Assembly (NCBI GenBank): GCA_026315105.1
Contig: CM048744.1
Span: 360,655,168 to 360,719,167 of the forward strand
Length of the DNA: 64,000 nucleotides
Direction of reading: 5' to 3'
Origin: Locusta migratoria
Lineage: Eukaryota; Arthropoda; Insecta; Orthoptera; Acrididae
The notes beneath the pieces were generated by a model. That model did not search any database, had not been told where the DNA came from, and saw nothing but the letters and a program-made list of their open reading frames with translations. Positions 32,204 through 43,442 of the stretch are shown in pieces (position 1 is the first letter of the stretch; every line of letters begins with the position of its first letter). The translations under genes and the position numbers were made by a program.

Positions 32204-33126
32204 TGTCGATAAACGTACAACACTTAGTATACATCCACCCAAGCATTACAACGAATTTCTCTATGCTGAGTCTATATTTACCTGCAAATTTACGAGTTGT
32301 ACTTAAGTTTCGATGTATTACATTACTTAAACTGTATGTACCGATTTAGAGAAAACGGAATGTTCTAATTGTTAATGCAAAAACATGCGAGTGCGCTTGT
32401 GTTGTTGGTAGACGGAGACAACTGACACAGTCTCTTTTCTCCTCAGACCTGGGATTTTTTTTCGATTAATAATATTCCAAAAAGACCTCAAAATATTTAA
32501 AAAAATTCCTGCCTCTTTATAATCTACAAAAACCCATGTGGGCTATAGGGGACACCAGGACAGTAGGTACCTCAAAAGACATTAAAGGGTGTGATATGCA
32601 GCTTATATTAATATGCTTTTATTTATTTCTGTTATAATAGTATTGGCTGGAATTTTGAGTGCTCGGATAGCCAACAAACAGTCTAGTTATTCTGTCAGGC
32701 ATTTTAGCTCTGCTGCAGTGTGAACAAAGGGCAAGCTACTTTGACTTTTTAGTTCCAACATGTGCTGCCACCTTCCGTTTATGTGTTCAGAATATTATCA
32801 CCAGATTTATTTTATGTCCCCTACAATGGATGCAGGGACTGAGGAGGCGTAAGTAGTCTACATTATGTATTTATATGGGATACAGTCAAAACGTTCTGTG
32901 ACTAACCACATGACGTCCCTGTGGTGCACTATAGGACACAGGTGGCGCCATGGTATGGTACAATGCCAGTCAGTCTCTCGTCCCTGTAAGAGACAGCTGA
33001 GTGTATGTCACCAATCGATCGTTCTTGCGAAGTATAAAGATACAGCAATGTTACGGTTATAATCTCCACTACATCATTGCCTTATTTAACGCTAGCCATT
33101 GGCATATAATTAACAAAATTAGGCAC
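32204..33126. other. No gene recognised
   Basis: AT-rich DNA without TIR, SINE head or domain. Confidence 0.45.
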
Positions 33127-33139
33127 GCGGACCAATGTT

Positions 33140-33307
33140 CAATTGTAGAGCTTATGGAACTTAACTACGGGGTCATTACTACTTATGAACTAGCTCATAC
33201 TAAAGACGACACAAACATACATGCCCGAGGGGGGATTCAAACCCCCGACCTCAGCGGCCGTGCAGACCGTGATTGACACGCCGCAGACCTCTCGGCCACC
33301 GGGGCCC
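33140..33307 (-). mobile_element. tRNA-derived SINE, family 1, 13-bp target duplication
   Basis: Minus-oriented with tail at left slightly shortened ('caattgtagagcttatgg'), reverse B box 'ggattcaaacccc', head at right. Repeats 'gcggaccaatgtt' (33127-33139) and 'gcggaccgatgtt' (33308-33320) differ by one base. Confidence 0.95.
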
Positions 33308-33320
33308 GCGGACCGATGTT

Positions 33321-34048
33321 TTAGTTGTTTTATCTTATTGGTGTTGTAGAGGTGAGAGGTTATAGAATGTCTTAGTACGTCCAAAGCGTGTGGCAATACT
33401 GCAAAATGACCAACCCGCCACTCGAAATGCCACAATTTGTCCCTTTTCCAACCCGCCCAGTTGACTGTAGGTAGCACGAGTGCATCTCCATAGCATGGCG
33501 CCTGTTTGTTTCACACGTTGATATCACAATGAGCCTTATGACTTCCCTAATAAAGGATTCATACAGATGGCTCTCTGACATCTACGTCACGTGTTACGGA
33601 CGAAAAAACTATTACCAGAACATTTACTATGCCGCAAGTGGCATCTGCCGTCACGGTCGGAAAGAACGGACACCATTTTTCATCCTGCAACTATATTATT
33701 AATGTAGACGTAAAGGAATTTAGGACACTAGCTTCCAGTTGGCAGTGAATTACATCTATGGCGAAAGTTGATGATTTGTACCCAGCTGTGATTCGAAACA
33801 GATTTTCCTGCTAACTAGGAAGTTGCGCCGACCTTTACGTCACTGGGACGCAGTGATCACCACGACTGTGCGGATACACTATCACGACTGCCGCCAGGCG
33901 CAAAATTTCAGCTCGTCCACGCAGTTGTAACGCAGTGTCTGTGTCCATTTTCACTCATTTCTCACGATGTTTTGCCTACTTCCTTAGAGATCTGTCTTGG
34001 TGTGCCCCTACTGCAGAAAGTATCATTGGCCATTGTCGCCTTCACTAA
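33321..34048. other. No gene recognised
   Basis: Short open frames only; no repeat signature seen. Confidence 0.45.
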
Positions 34049-34630
34049 TAGGATATCCCTTTTATCTTGACCGTCCAAAATATTTCTGGAACAACAAACA
34101 GCCAGAAACTTATATGTTTTTAAATGGACACGCTATATTATTTCATGAGCAAGCTAAAGCATGACAAATCACATAAAATGGCATTGATTACATCCCAACA
34201 CGCCAATTACATCGCAAGATATTGCGAACCGAAGTTGACGCTTGAAATACGCGCGGCTAGCGAACGTCTTGAGACTCGAGCGTGAACTCCATGCTGCTCA
34301 GGAGATACGCTAGCCGCGAATTTCACGTACTTCAAGCGTCAAGTTCACTTTGTAATATCTCGGGATGTAATTGGCGTATTGCGATGAAATCAACGCCATT
34401 TTTATGTGATTTGTCATGCTATACATTGCTGATGAAATAATATAAGGTGTCCATTTAAAAACCACATAAGTTTATGTTAAAAAAAATACATATGCTTTCG
34501 TTTTGGAATCTATCAAAATGTTTACATTCATGAGCCACTGCCTTGCATTGATACCGGTGAAAGTCATTTTACAATAGCTGTTATTGTTCCGGAAATATTA
34601 TAGGTGGTCAAGATAAATAGGACACCCTGT
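34049..34630. mobile_element. Foldback element, about 580 bp
   Basis: Right end (reverse) 'gggtgtcctatttatcttga' pairs with left 'ggatatcccttttatcttga'. The arms continue through 'aatatttcYggaacaa', 'tttttaaatggacac', 'tatattatttcat', 'agcatgacaaatcacat', 'cgccaattacatc' and 'ttgacgcttgaa', meeting near 34265-34310. The right arm has about 90 extra bases (34480-34570). Non-coding. Confidence 0.8.
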
Positions 34631-34710
34631 ATACAGGCAGGGACACTACGTTGGTAGTATGTGGATGGAGTAGTATGCGTATGGAGGTAGGCGGAAGGTT
34701 AGTCCGTTGA

Positions 34711-34951
34711 TGGTGATGATTTCGTGTGGCATTTCTGGCCGTTAGACCCCAGCTGGGATAGTATTCGGCCTTCCTGGTGCAAGTCTTTAAGTGACGCCAC
34801 ATGGGCGAGTAGCGCGTTGATGATGGAATAATGATGAGGACGATACAACAACCAGTCACCTAGAGGAGAAAATCTCCAACCAGACCGGGAATCCAACCCG
34901 GTCTCCCTGCGTTGTAATCTAACACCTGTCCACTGGACTACGGAGGTGGAC
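34711..34951 (-). mobile_element. tRNA-derived SINE, third head type, 14-bp target duplication
   Basis: Reading leftwards from 34951: A-box-like 'cgtagtccagtggacagg', B box 'gggttggattccc', then body 'gttgttgtatcgtcctcatc' and 'gcgctactcgcccatgtgg'. Exact repeats 'ggttagtccgttga' at 34697-34710 and 34952-34965. Right of it (34975-35035) 'ggtggcttagtggg' and 'gatccgggttagaatc' suggest another worn tRNA-like head on the plus strand. Confidence 0.85.
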
Positions 34952-35154
34952 GGTTAGTCCGTTGAGTCGAGGTGGCTTAGTGGGCACCGCCAATGCCTTC
35001 CAAGCAATAGATCCGGGTTAGAATCGCAGTTGGCAAAATTTTTTTAACACGCTCCGTTGCCTTAATTGAATGCCCACTTGGAGATAATGTCGTAAATTCC
35101 TTAGAGCCATCTTCAACATTACATTGAGGTGACGGAAGCCATGGGTTAGGTACT

Positions 35155-35815
35155 TCATAATGTTACTTCAGACCTCCTGTCGCACGGCGAAGCGCAGAAA
35201 CACAACGTCGAATGGACTCAACGAGTCGTTGCTAGTCCCTTGCAGAAATATTGAAAATGCTGCCTCTGTAGAAGTTTATAATTGCGAAAGCGCTTTATCA
35301 TCCGTAAAATGTCCATCGTTGTTTGGGAACATGAAGTCCATAAAAGGCTGCAAATGATCTCCAATTAGTTCAACTCAACAGTTTCCAGTCATTGATGGGT
35401 TCAGTTAGTGCACCCTACCATCAGCTGTTATCAATTTGAAATCAGAACTTATCCGAATAAGCCACGGTTTTCCAAGGAAAGGAAGCTTAGGATTTAACGT
35501 CCCGTCGACAGCTTTGGTCATTAGAGACGTACGGTTTTCCAGGCGTGTAGGGGCCTATCGGTATAGTCGCGAGCCCAGGAGAGTCACTGCGATTGATATC
35601 AGGTTGCCAGAAGAGGTAACCGGGTCGAATGTTTACTGGCTTAGCCCATTAAATGCCAAACTGCGCCACATTGGACTAACGGATACGTTCGCTGTACGTC
35701 CCGCCTTGATTCCCGCCGTTATTTCACGGAGTGTTGCTTGTCTATTAGCAGTGACCACCCTACGTAAACTCCGTTGCTCTTGGTCATTAAGCCGAGGCCG
35801 TTGCCCGTGGTGAGA
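35155..35815 (-). pseudogene. Tc1-like transposase relic, interrupted by a SINE
   Basis: Minus strand, right to left: HTH/linker 'GQRPRLNDQEQRSLRRVVTA', 'NRQATLREITAGIKAG' (35815-35640), 'LSWARDYTDRPLHAWKTV' (to 35536). Then, after a SINE fragment, 'WKTVAYSDKF' with the first catalytic Asp region, 'FMDFMFPNNDGHF', and the tail 'SIRRCVSALRRATGG' near 35190. Order and motifs are those of Tc1-like transposases. The catalytic second and third acidic residues were not seen intact. Frame changes and stops are present. Confidence 0.75.
35475..35530 (-). mobile_element. Fragment of the 'gatttaggttttcc' SINE (family 4), 11-bp target duplication
   Basis: Contains 'aggaagcttaggatttaacg', the 3' part of the element seen fully at 53803-54036. 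Exact repeats 'acggttttcca' at 35464-35474 and 35531-35541 flank it, so it inserted as a 5'-truncated copy into the Tc1-like gene. Confidence 0.85.
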
Positions 35816-35817
35816 GG

Positions 35818-35882
35818 TCTACATCTACATGTATACTCCGCAAGCCGCCTCACAGCGTGTGGCGGAGGGTACTTAGCGTACA
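35818..35882 (-). mobile_element. LINE 3' end fragment
   Basis: Begins 'ctacatctacatgtatactc' and contains 'ccgcctcacagcgtgtggcg', the inverted 3' terminus of a CR1-like LINE with 'catcta' repeats. No coding part. Confidence 0.6.
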
Positions 35883-35924
35883 GTGGCGGCGCCTCCTGTG
35901 TCTCCACTGGTTCAGCGGACCCCC

Positions 35925-36895
35925 GGGAAAAAAAGCACGTCGTGAAAAATAAAGGTATATAAATAAAGAAAATAAAAAGTGCTTTTAAACTTCCATTCTT
36001 CGTTTCGTTCTTCTATCAGATAATTTTATATGCACATTCAAAGTATTTTTACCACATGAGAAACGTTTTACGTCGCGGATACAGCGCGTATACGAGTCGT
36101 AGCTCGGCCGCCTAATATAAGCGTCAGTGGCCGCAGAGTTGCAATACGCATGGGCGGCTGAGGTTCAATTTCTCTCCTGAACCCCCTGGAGGCAGCATAT
36201 GGGCGCCCCCGCGGCTGGGAGGGGCGAGGGAAAATGCCGCTTTTAATATTGGCATTGGAGCTGGTAGAGACACCAGCTCCTGGCTACTCGAGCTCTGGCG
36301 GTTACGCACGAATGGTCGAGAAACAAAGACAATGCATTTACTGCACACTTCGCCTTGCGCATGCGCAAATCCTCCATGAAGACAACATCCGCCCTTCATA
36401 TTTGTTTTTGACGCATTGAAGATTCATGAAAAACACGTCATATCTGGTAAAATGTTTTACAACTATAAATTAAAGACCCATCAACTGTAAAAGCGTTTAG
36501 AAGATCCTATCATGAAGCATAATAATAATAAAATCACTATTTTCCACCTAGCAAGAATAGCCGTTTGGTTAGTGGTGTAGTGTTTCGGGGTCAATGGTAG
36601 TGGGTTCGAGTCTGACTGGAAGCATTTTTTTAAACCCAATCTTCTTTTTAAAAGATACGAGAACAACAATGACTTTTATAATGTTACTTGCCACATATAT
36701 TTGGACGTTTTTGCGAATGTGTTGGGATTTTGAGGGTAAATGACATTTATACCCGTCGTTGTAACCAATATGTAACTGTCTGAAAAGAGGTGGGACAGAG
36801 CAGCGTTTGCGAATGCGTTAGGTTAGAAGGATGTGATGCTTACAGTGTCGCGTGACCTAAAGTAGCTTGTCTCTTCATCGTAAGAGACTCTTTTT
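35925..36895 (+). repeat. About 1-kb GC-rich dispersed repeat, copy A
   Basis: Blocks in order: 'aaactt.cattcttcgtttcg', 'catgagaaacgttttacgtc', 'tgaggttcaa', 'ctcctgaaccccctggagg', 'cagctcctggctactcgagc', 'gcgcatgcgcaaatcctcc', 'caagaatagccgt' followed by a tRNA-like 'gtgggttcgagtc', and an end 'gcttacagtgtcgcgtgacc'. The same blocks in the same order form copy C (53092-54275) and, inverted, copy B (50680-51835). Mobile-element type unknown; TIRs were not found. Bidirectional open frames reflect composition. Confidence 0.75.
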
Positions 36896-37515
36896 ACTGC
36901 ATTATGCAATCACCTTTCAAACTTACCTGGTGTTGCACTGCATAATTTCACATCAGTAGCGTACACCGTAATTGAGTACAGCTGCTCGTATTCGACGTGA
37001 TCCAGAGGTTGCTGCATCATAGCGATACCAGATGGGGGTTACCAGAAGTTGCATCAGACTCCGAGAAAACTAGGTAACGTTCTAAACGCACCATACAGAA
37101 CTCTGTGAATGACTGCAAACTTTTGAGGCGTAATCCAAGTCGAGCGGTTACGTCGCAGTTGGTGAAATGAGCCTGGTTACGTCGCAGCCCTTGTAAATAA
37201 GATACAGTGGTCTAGTGTGTGGTTCGAAATGAGTTTAGAAAGTGTTTCCCAAATTTAAAACAAGATAACAACTTTCCGTGGGCGCCACTCTTCGGAAATA
37301 TCGTAGATACGACACTGAAAGAAGTGAACACCCAGTTATATGAAGCACCAACCGGGAATGTTTGCGCACCATTGTCACTTGCTCCTAATCCAGTCCCTTA
37401 CGATTCGCGATAAAAATGATGGTCTGAGTGCCTCCGTGTGGGCCCTGATCTCTCTAAACTCATCCTTGTGGTCGCTTCGCGAGATACACTTAGGAAGAAG
37501 CAATATTTTGGTTGA
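36896..37515. other. No gene recognised
   Basis: No domain, SINE head or inverted repeat seen. Confidence 0.4.
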
Positions 37516-37690
37516 AACTTCCTGGCAGATTATCATTGTGAGCCAGAACAGGGACTCGAACCTGGGACCTTTGCTTTTCGAGGGCGGAAGTAAAGTTGTT
37601 GGGCGGCATCGTGAGTCGTGTCGGGATAGCTCAGTCGGTAGAGTGCTTGCCCGCGACAGGCAAAGGTCCCAAGTTCGAGTCCCGGTTTTA
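37516..37690. mobile_element. Two head-to-head pieces of a fifth tRNA-derived SINE
   Basis: Minus fragment 37518-37580 ('gaaacttcctggcagatt', 'gggactcgaacc', 'gggacctttgc') faces a plus fragment at about 37617-37690 ('gggatagctcagtcggtaga', 'gcttgcccgcgacaggcaa', 'aagttcgagtccc'). The plus piece folds partly like a tRNA, but the anticodon loop lacks the invariant U33 and the acceptor stem does not pair, so I call it a SINE head and not a tRNA gene. Confidence 0.75.
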
Positions 37691-37960
37691 TGTGATCGTT
37701 CAATTTCAAATCGCCCCTTATGTCTGCTCCCAGATATTTTATGGAAGTAACAACTTCCAGTGTTTGTCCTGCTATTGCATAGTTATATAATAAACCATCT
37801 TGCTTTCTATGTAAACATAGAACTTTAACACTTTGAGTACCAATCGTTCTGCCAGAAACCACGTTGTCATTAATTATGTTCGACAGGACCAGTGTCTTTC
37901 GCGTGAAACCACCGATGCTAGTGCACAGCATACTTATCTAGTGACTACTGGTAAATGTCC
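37691..37960 (-). pseudogene. CR1-like LINE fragment
   Basis: 'KVLCLHRKQDGLLYNYAIAG', 'TSIKYLGADIRGDLKLNDHI' correspond to the segment after the FADD motif in the LINE at 14730-15596 (there 'CNVLRIHRKKD', 'IKYLGVVIRRDLKWSDHI'). Truncated at the left by the SINE pair. Confidence 0.75.
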
Positions 37961-39440
37961 AGAAAAGCAATGGGTCAAAGGGATAGTGGAGTATTGGATC
38001 AAAGGTTAGTAAAATAATTGACTCATACTTTGGTGAACAAAAACCATAAGATTTACTTTGACAGTTTTTTAACTTCTCTTAACATAATGAAAAAACGTCA
38101 TTATCATGGTAAGTATGCTTGTGAGACAGTGAAACGAAGTGAAAAGAACTTTCCCACAGACTAGAAGCCTGAAAAACATCTTTACCGTGGAGAACATGAC
38201 TGCAGATGCACATAAGATGGCATGGCTGCATTGATATGGAAGGACACGAAGCGAATTTTATGTCTGTCTTATTTTCATGATCCTCGGCATACAATAATAG
38301 TCTCTAGGAAGGGAAATGATGGGTCGGTAATTGAAATGTCATGTCCCACACTTGTGACACAGTACACGATGCAAATGGGATGTGTCGATGAAGCAGACAA
38401 AAATAAATCTCTATATTAGATTGATAGGAAAAGCAAAAGATGACAGCTTAGAAAATTTTGGCATTTGCTAGATATCTCCATTGTAAATTTACATTTGAAA
38501 TTCCAAGAAAAGAGCCATAGGCTGAGAGAGCAAAATATGAGTCAATCAGCGCTACAGGTGGCCAAACCGCGAAATACTAGAAAAAAGCGTTCGAGTTGGC
38601 GTTTGCAGTTGCAACTGGCGGAGGCCCCGCATGTGCAGTAGAGGTAGTCAAACAGTGTCGACTGGTAGATTTCTCGCCACTCGAACAGACCTACTACCAA
38701 AGAGGTTTCCACACCCTTTGGTTTCGAGCTGGTTGGTGAGCCTTCCGTCCAGCGCGATTCTCGCTGTCCGTCTCCACCATCGCTGTTTCTTGGATTTTCC
38801 GGATTCTGGTGGCCTCCCGCGTCTTGTGGCTGCTCAGTCTGATTATTCTGGACTGGTCATTTGGTGAGGTAAGGTTGGTTCTGCTCTTGTTTTTGGAGAT
38901 GGTAGCGTTTCATTGACTAGCACGTTTAACTTAGATTCGTGAACTTAGAATAATTTTTTGGAATATTTTCTCCAGTCGTGTGCGGAAATGTGTTATCGTT
39001 TTTCAATTCAGTGATTTCCAATAGATAAACGCGGTGTGTGTGATTCTAGTTGCAGTTTGATAACGTCCTGGTATGTTAAAACCTTTTGTAATTATTGGCG
39101 TTGTATGAACTCTGTGTAAATACTTTCTAGCTTTGTGGGGCCCGATTTCTCATAGGTAACATGTTCATTTTTGTACAGTGCATGTAAAAATCTTCTCATC
39201 GTTTCCTTCCATGAGTGATATGTGTTCCATGTGGTTGGTTCATAGAACAAAGCCTTCAGCTTCCACTCTTGTTTGTTCCATGCCCATCAGGCAAGTAACT
39301 ATGCGGGTATCCTTCTGATTTCCACAGATATTTCACGATATTCTATCCCCGCCGTTTCTTCTCCGACTTGTAGCACGCCCTCTGTCTTTGTCAGTAATTC
39401 TCTCTGAGCCTTGTACAATGTTCTTCAATAGCTTCCTTGT
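37961..39440. other. No gene recognised
   Basis: Non-repetitive to the eye. An open frame at 38631-38867 is Ser/Leu-rich without known domain. 39280-39440 weakly resembles the adjacent 158-bp repeat. Confidence 0.4.
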
Positions 39441-39838
39441 GTAATTCTAAACATTTCTATGGGTTGCATGCTGTAATTCTTAATTTAATATTTCCGACTT
39501 CGTAATTATTTCACTTTTACGAGTTTTTTTAGACTGGACTGCATCCGTTTCTGTAAGCGTTCCCTATCGCGTGATCAACATTTCTTTCGCTTCTTCATGT
39601 AATTCTAAATATTTCTATGGGTTGCATGCCGTAATTCATATTTTTATTTCTCCGACTTCGTAATTATTTCATTTCTAGGCTTTTCTGAGACAGGACCTCA
39701 TCCGTCTCTGTAATCGCCCCCTATCGCGTGTAGCTGTATTTCATTCTATTTCTTATATAATTCTAAGCATTTCTATGGGTTGCATGCTGTAGTTAATTTT
39801 CTTAATTTTTCGGAAACTGAATTTATTCAATTTTATCG
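39441..39838. repeat. 158-bp tandem repeat, about 2.5 units
   Basis: 'taattctaaRYatttctatg' followed by 'ggttgcatgc' starts at 39441, 39599 and 39757, exactly 158 bp apart. Shared inner blocks: 'ccgacttcgtaattatttca', 'ctatcgcgtg'. The third unit decays after about 80 bp. Units differ by substitutions and small indels that leave the period unchanged. Confidence 0.92.
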
Positions 39839-40855
39839 GTGGATCCGAGTTCCGAATTCCGGGGTTTGCAGCTAGTCGCCTGAATTCACGCCACTTCACA
39901 TACAAAACCAGTACCTAGAACGATTTCTAACAGACTGCAACAATCCACCGTGATTTTGTATAATGAATCCGATTTTCAATCACTTCACCTTGAGTGCGTT
40001 CATAGCCGTGTGTCGCCGTTAGCGTGTTTGCTTGCGGTCCAATTCAGATGTAATTTAACTTGGCTATACACACGCTCCATTTCAAAACAGGCACGACAGA
40101 CCAGTGCCAGCTTCAAAGTGTTTTTGTATATTGTGTTTTGTGCTACCTCCGACTTGCGGAATTTCGCCTGCGATAGCGGCGCCTGCTTCCGCCTCGTCTC
40201 AGCACGCTGATTTTGGTGAGTTCGCTGTGGCATGGCGTGTGTGAGAGAGAGAGAATGAGTGTTGTTTGTGAATCCTTCCCCCCAGTAGCGTTAAATCATG
40301 TATAATTTAGGCTGGGCAACGTCCGCATTAATCCATGTAAGAGATGCATTTTTATTGTATTAACAAACTTGGTTCGCCATTTTGCTTGTTTTCTATCTGA
40401 ATAAACAAGTTTAAGTTCAGCATAATCCGTAAGTTGCCTATAAATTGTAGTTTTAGAGCACCTTCCCTCTTTTATTTAATATTGTCCTTGACAAGTGCTG
40501 AGAACAAGTTCAGATGCAATGTTTCTTCTGTCTAAATTCTTTTGCGCCATAAATGTTTTCTTAGCCACCTTTCTAAGGTAACTTTAATTGTGGTGGCTTG
40601 CTTATTAATGCCTGTGTGTAATAACGTGTGAGCTGCTATGTATATTGACCACTGTAATGTTAACTTCCTGTTATTGAAGTAATTTGAAACGAGTCAGTTC
40701 TCAGTTTTGGCCAGGGAACAAGGCTTTGTAGCAGTGAGTAACCAGTAGTTCACACGGACCTCATTTGCTAATTTTAGTGATAAAACAAAGCTCTTGTTTC
40801 GTACAGTGGTCGAATTCGAACTTTAACGTATGAAGACCTCTCTTCGTTGACAAGG
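39839..40855. other. No gene recognised
   Basis: No signature seen; short open frames at 39950-40233 overlap on both strands. Confidence 0.4.
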
Positions 40856-41270
40856 ACATGCTGCTTTCTGATAGCTAGGAACGCCTAAATGCATGCACGC
40901 AGTTGTTCTGATATTCCAGATGCTTTCGCTTTGTTCATGAGGCGACGCTGCGGAATGGTATCGAGCGCCTTCCGAAAGTCAAGAAACAGTTTACACTGCG
41001 TCCACACGTCATGCTGTATCTACTGACTTCTGGATGTCATGGATGAACAGCGCGAGTTCTGTTTCACATGACAGCTCCTTTCAAAACCCATGTAGAATTC
41101 TACAAAGGAGATTTTTCGTCTCCAGGAATGACATAATATTCTAACATAAAATGTGTTCCCAAATTCTTCTGCAAGTTTCCTATGTCAGACAAATAATTTT
41201 GTGTATCTGATCGAAGACCCTTCTTGTATATGCGAATGACGTGCGCTTTTTTCCGATCCTTGGGGGTCAC
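40856..41270 (-). pseudogene. CR1-like LINE RT fragment
   Basis: Minus strand, right to left: 'RKLAEEFGNTFYV' region near 41170, 'FERSCHVKQNSRCS' and 'CKLFLDFRKALDTIPQRRLM' (motif A, catalytic Asp present) at about 40985. Heavily mutated; SINE copies follow at its upstream edge. Confidence 0.6.
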
Positions 41271-41273
41271 TTC

Positions 41274-41468
41274 GCTTCGGGTGGCCGAGGTGACTGAGGC
41301 GCTCCAGTCACGGTCAGCACGGCCACTACGGTCGGGGGTTCGATCCCCCCTCGGGCATGGATATTTGTGCCGTCCTAGTTCGTAAGTAGTTCATAAGAAG
41401 TTTGTAAGTTTAGGGACTGATGGCCCCGTAGTTAAGTCCTATAAGCTTGACAAACATTTGAACATTTG
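41274..41468 (+). mobile_element. tRNA-derived SINE, family 1
   Basis: Head 'gggtggccgaggtgactgag', B box 'ggttcgatccc' (one base lost), body and tail 'aacatttgaacatttg'. The first head bases are degraded and the target duplication is not evident. Confidence 0.9.
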
Positions 41469-41499
41469 ATTTGAATATATTTGACTTAGGGATAAGTTT

Positions 41500-41720
41500 G
41501 CCGGCCGCGGTGGCCGAGGGGACTGAGGCGCTCCAGTCACGGTCTGCACGGCCACTACGGTCGGGGGTTCGAATCCCCCCTCGGGCATGGATATTTGTGC
41601 CGTCCTAGTTCGTAAGTAGTTCATAAGTAGTTTGTAAGTTTAGGAACTAATGACCCCGTAGTTAAATCCCATAGACTATACAAACATTTGAACTTTTTTT
41701 TTTTTTTTTTTTTTTTTTTT
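41500..41720 (+). mobile_element. tRNA-derived SINE, family 1, long T tail, 10-bp target duplication
   Basis: Near-consensus copy: A box 'ggtggccgag' (41509-41518), B box 'ggttcgaatcc' (41566-41576), tail 'aacatttgaac' followed by about 26 T. Exact repeats 'ggataagttt' at 41490-41499 and 41721-41730. The intact pol III boxes, the long homopolymer tail and the closeness to the consensus suggest a young insertion. Confidence 0.96.
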
Positions 41721-41730
41721 GGATAAGTTT

Positions 41731-42106
41731 CTGTATTACTGAGCGCCTAATTTTATGGTGAAGTAGGCTACTTCCTGCTGTCACGGCGACCCTCCCAGCA
41801 AGGCTTTGTGCTGTTCAGGAACGATCATTCTGCGCCCCGCTACTGTCGTGAAGCCTGCGTTCTGTTGCGTCAGCTGCCCTCAGAGAAGACGCTGACGAAT
41901 GAGCAATATTTGTGAGCGTCTGACGGCTTTCTCCGGCGGCTCATTGGGGTGCGGACAGTGACGGAGTGGCCGGCTGTTACTCTCTCCATCATTGGCCGGC
42001 CAGTTCCGGCGCGTCCCGGATGCGCGCCGTGGCACACATCCTGACGTAACGCCGCGCCACTGCCACACTAAACGCCACCTCCACTGCACCACCTAAACAC
42101 CGACCG
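41731..42106. other. GC-rich stretch, no gene assigned
   Basis: 41780-42090 is GC-rich ('gccggccagttccggcgcgt'). Open frames on the minus strand (41880-42092) show no domain. Confidence 0.35.
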
Positions 42107-42510
42107 CCAGTGCTAACTACTCAGTCATCCAGCATTAGGCTGCAGTTTATTTCATCCACTCTGATAGTATACATTGGAGAGCCAAAGAAAATAGTGCGCC
42201 AGCATAATATAGTGTTCGGCCTCAGCTTCTATGTACATCTACATGGGATACTCTGCAAATCACATTTAAGTGCTTGGCAGAGGGTTCATCGAACCACAAT
42301 TATACTATTTATCTCCCATTCCATTCTCGAATAGCGCGCTGGAAGAAAGAATACCTCAATCTCTCCGTTCGAGCTCTGATTTCTCGTATTTTATTCTGAT
42401 GGTCATTTCTACCTATATAAGTGGGAGTCAACAATACATTTTCGCATTCGGAGGAGAATGTTGGTGATGGCAGTTTTGTAAGTAGCCCACGCCGCAGCGA
42501 TAAGCGCCGG
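42107..42510 (-). repeat. Duplicate 1 of a LINE 3' end plus its flank
   Basis: Starting 'tcatccagcattaggctgca', it matches 43443-43846 almost base for base: first about 130 bp of LINE-external flank, then the LINE 3' end ('catctacatgggatactctg', 'aatagcgcgc.ggaa'). Identity stops at 'gataagcgcc', where the SINE at 42508 begins. Because the flank is shared, this arose by DNA duplication, not by a second retrotransposition. Confidence 0.9.
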
Positions 42511-42700
42511 TGGCCGAGGGGACTGAGGCGCTCCAGTAACGGTCTACACGGCCGCTACGGTCGGGGGTTCGAATCCCCCTTCGGGCATGGATATTTGTGC
42601 CATCCTTAGTCTTAGTTAGTTCATAAGTACTTTGTAAGTTTAGGGACTGATGACCCCGTAGTTAAGTCCCATAAGCTTAACAAACATTTGAACATTTTTT
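42508..42700 (+). mobile_element. tRNA-derived SINE, family 1
   Basis: Head 'ggtggccgaggggactgagg', B box 'ggttcgaatcc', tail 'aacatttgaacattttttt'. The LINE sequence expected after it is missing, so one side has been rearranged and no target duplication is found. Confidence 0.92.
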
Positions 42701-43442
42701 TGAAAACTTGCTGCGTGATGGGGCGGTTTTCCATGAATGTTGCTGTTTATGTACTCATATCTCATGAACTACGTGTCCTACTGTGATACAATTTAGAAGA
42801 AACTCTCAAATATATGCGTGTATACTGTCTCTAAATTTTTCTGCGGCTACAATTTGTAGTGTAGAAATTATAAATTGTAACGTCATACCGAGAGCCGTAG
42901 TTTTACTCCATAAACAGCGGAAAAGTAGTAAACGATAAACTTTTTTCCTTTCATCATTTTACTATCGTTGCCAGCGAGAAAAAGTTTAAGAAAGGTTTGA
43001 AATTATGTTTAAAGTCTGTTGCAAGTCGCTAAGTACTGTCATTCTCATACAGTGTATTTCGAAAGTCTCGCCGCATTATATGGCATTTCTTGCGATTTAT
43101 ATTGGTTATGACGCAATTTCTTTTGAACCATGTGCCGTATGTGATTCTTAACCATGCAGCAATTGTTACCTCACGGTAATGAATGTGTGTACCAAATTTG
43201 GTTGAAATCGGTCCAATGGTTTAGGAGAAAATGAGCAGCATTGTCGCAAAATGCAGCAGTTTTTCGCGCATCTCATTGTTTATGACGTCATATCTCGTGA
43301 CCTAAATACCGTACGTGATTCTTACACTTACGGCCTCATGGATTGAAGCTTACGTGTACAAAATTTCATAAAGATTGGAACAAAACTGAAGATTTGTATG
43401 CAACACGTACAAATAAACGGACACTCTGCTTTATATATTAGA
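42701..43442. other. Non-coding segment with degenerate 174-bp direct repeat
   Basis: 'tatgacgYMat.tc' with 'ccgtaYgtgattcttA' and 'gtgtaccaaa/gtgtacaaaa' starts at 43107 and again at 43281. A weaker third unit may lie near 42755. Phrases such as 'gaaatcggtccaatgg' and 'cataaagattggaa' recall transposon 3' regions in insects, but I cannot name the element. Confidence 0.45.

Noticed and set aside
36124..36399. 91-codon minus-strand frame, similar to one at 53274-53471
   Set aside because: Similarity is explained by the shared 1-kb repeat; the frame is not conserved in length and the inverted copy B does not keep it.
37617..37690. Possible genuine tRNA gene with D-arm, anticodon arm and T-arm sequences
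   Set aside because: Acceptor stem does not pair and U33 is missing; sequence matches a SINE head, with an inverted partner fragment 40 bp away.
41439..41624. Recurrent minus-strand open frames beginning MPEGGFEPPTVVAVQT (also near 8900, 29400, 45600, 56900)
   Set aside because: They are the antisense of the family-1 SINE B-box region and recur wherever that SINE does. They are compositional frames, not genes, and a known kind of false gene prediction in repeat-rich insects.
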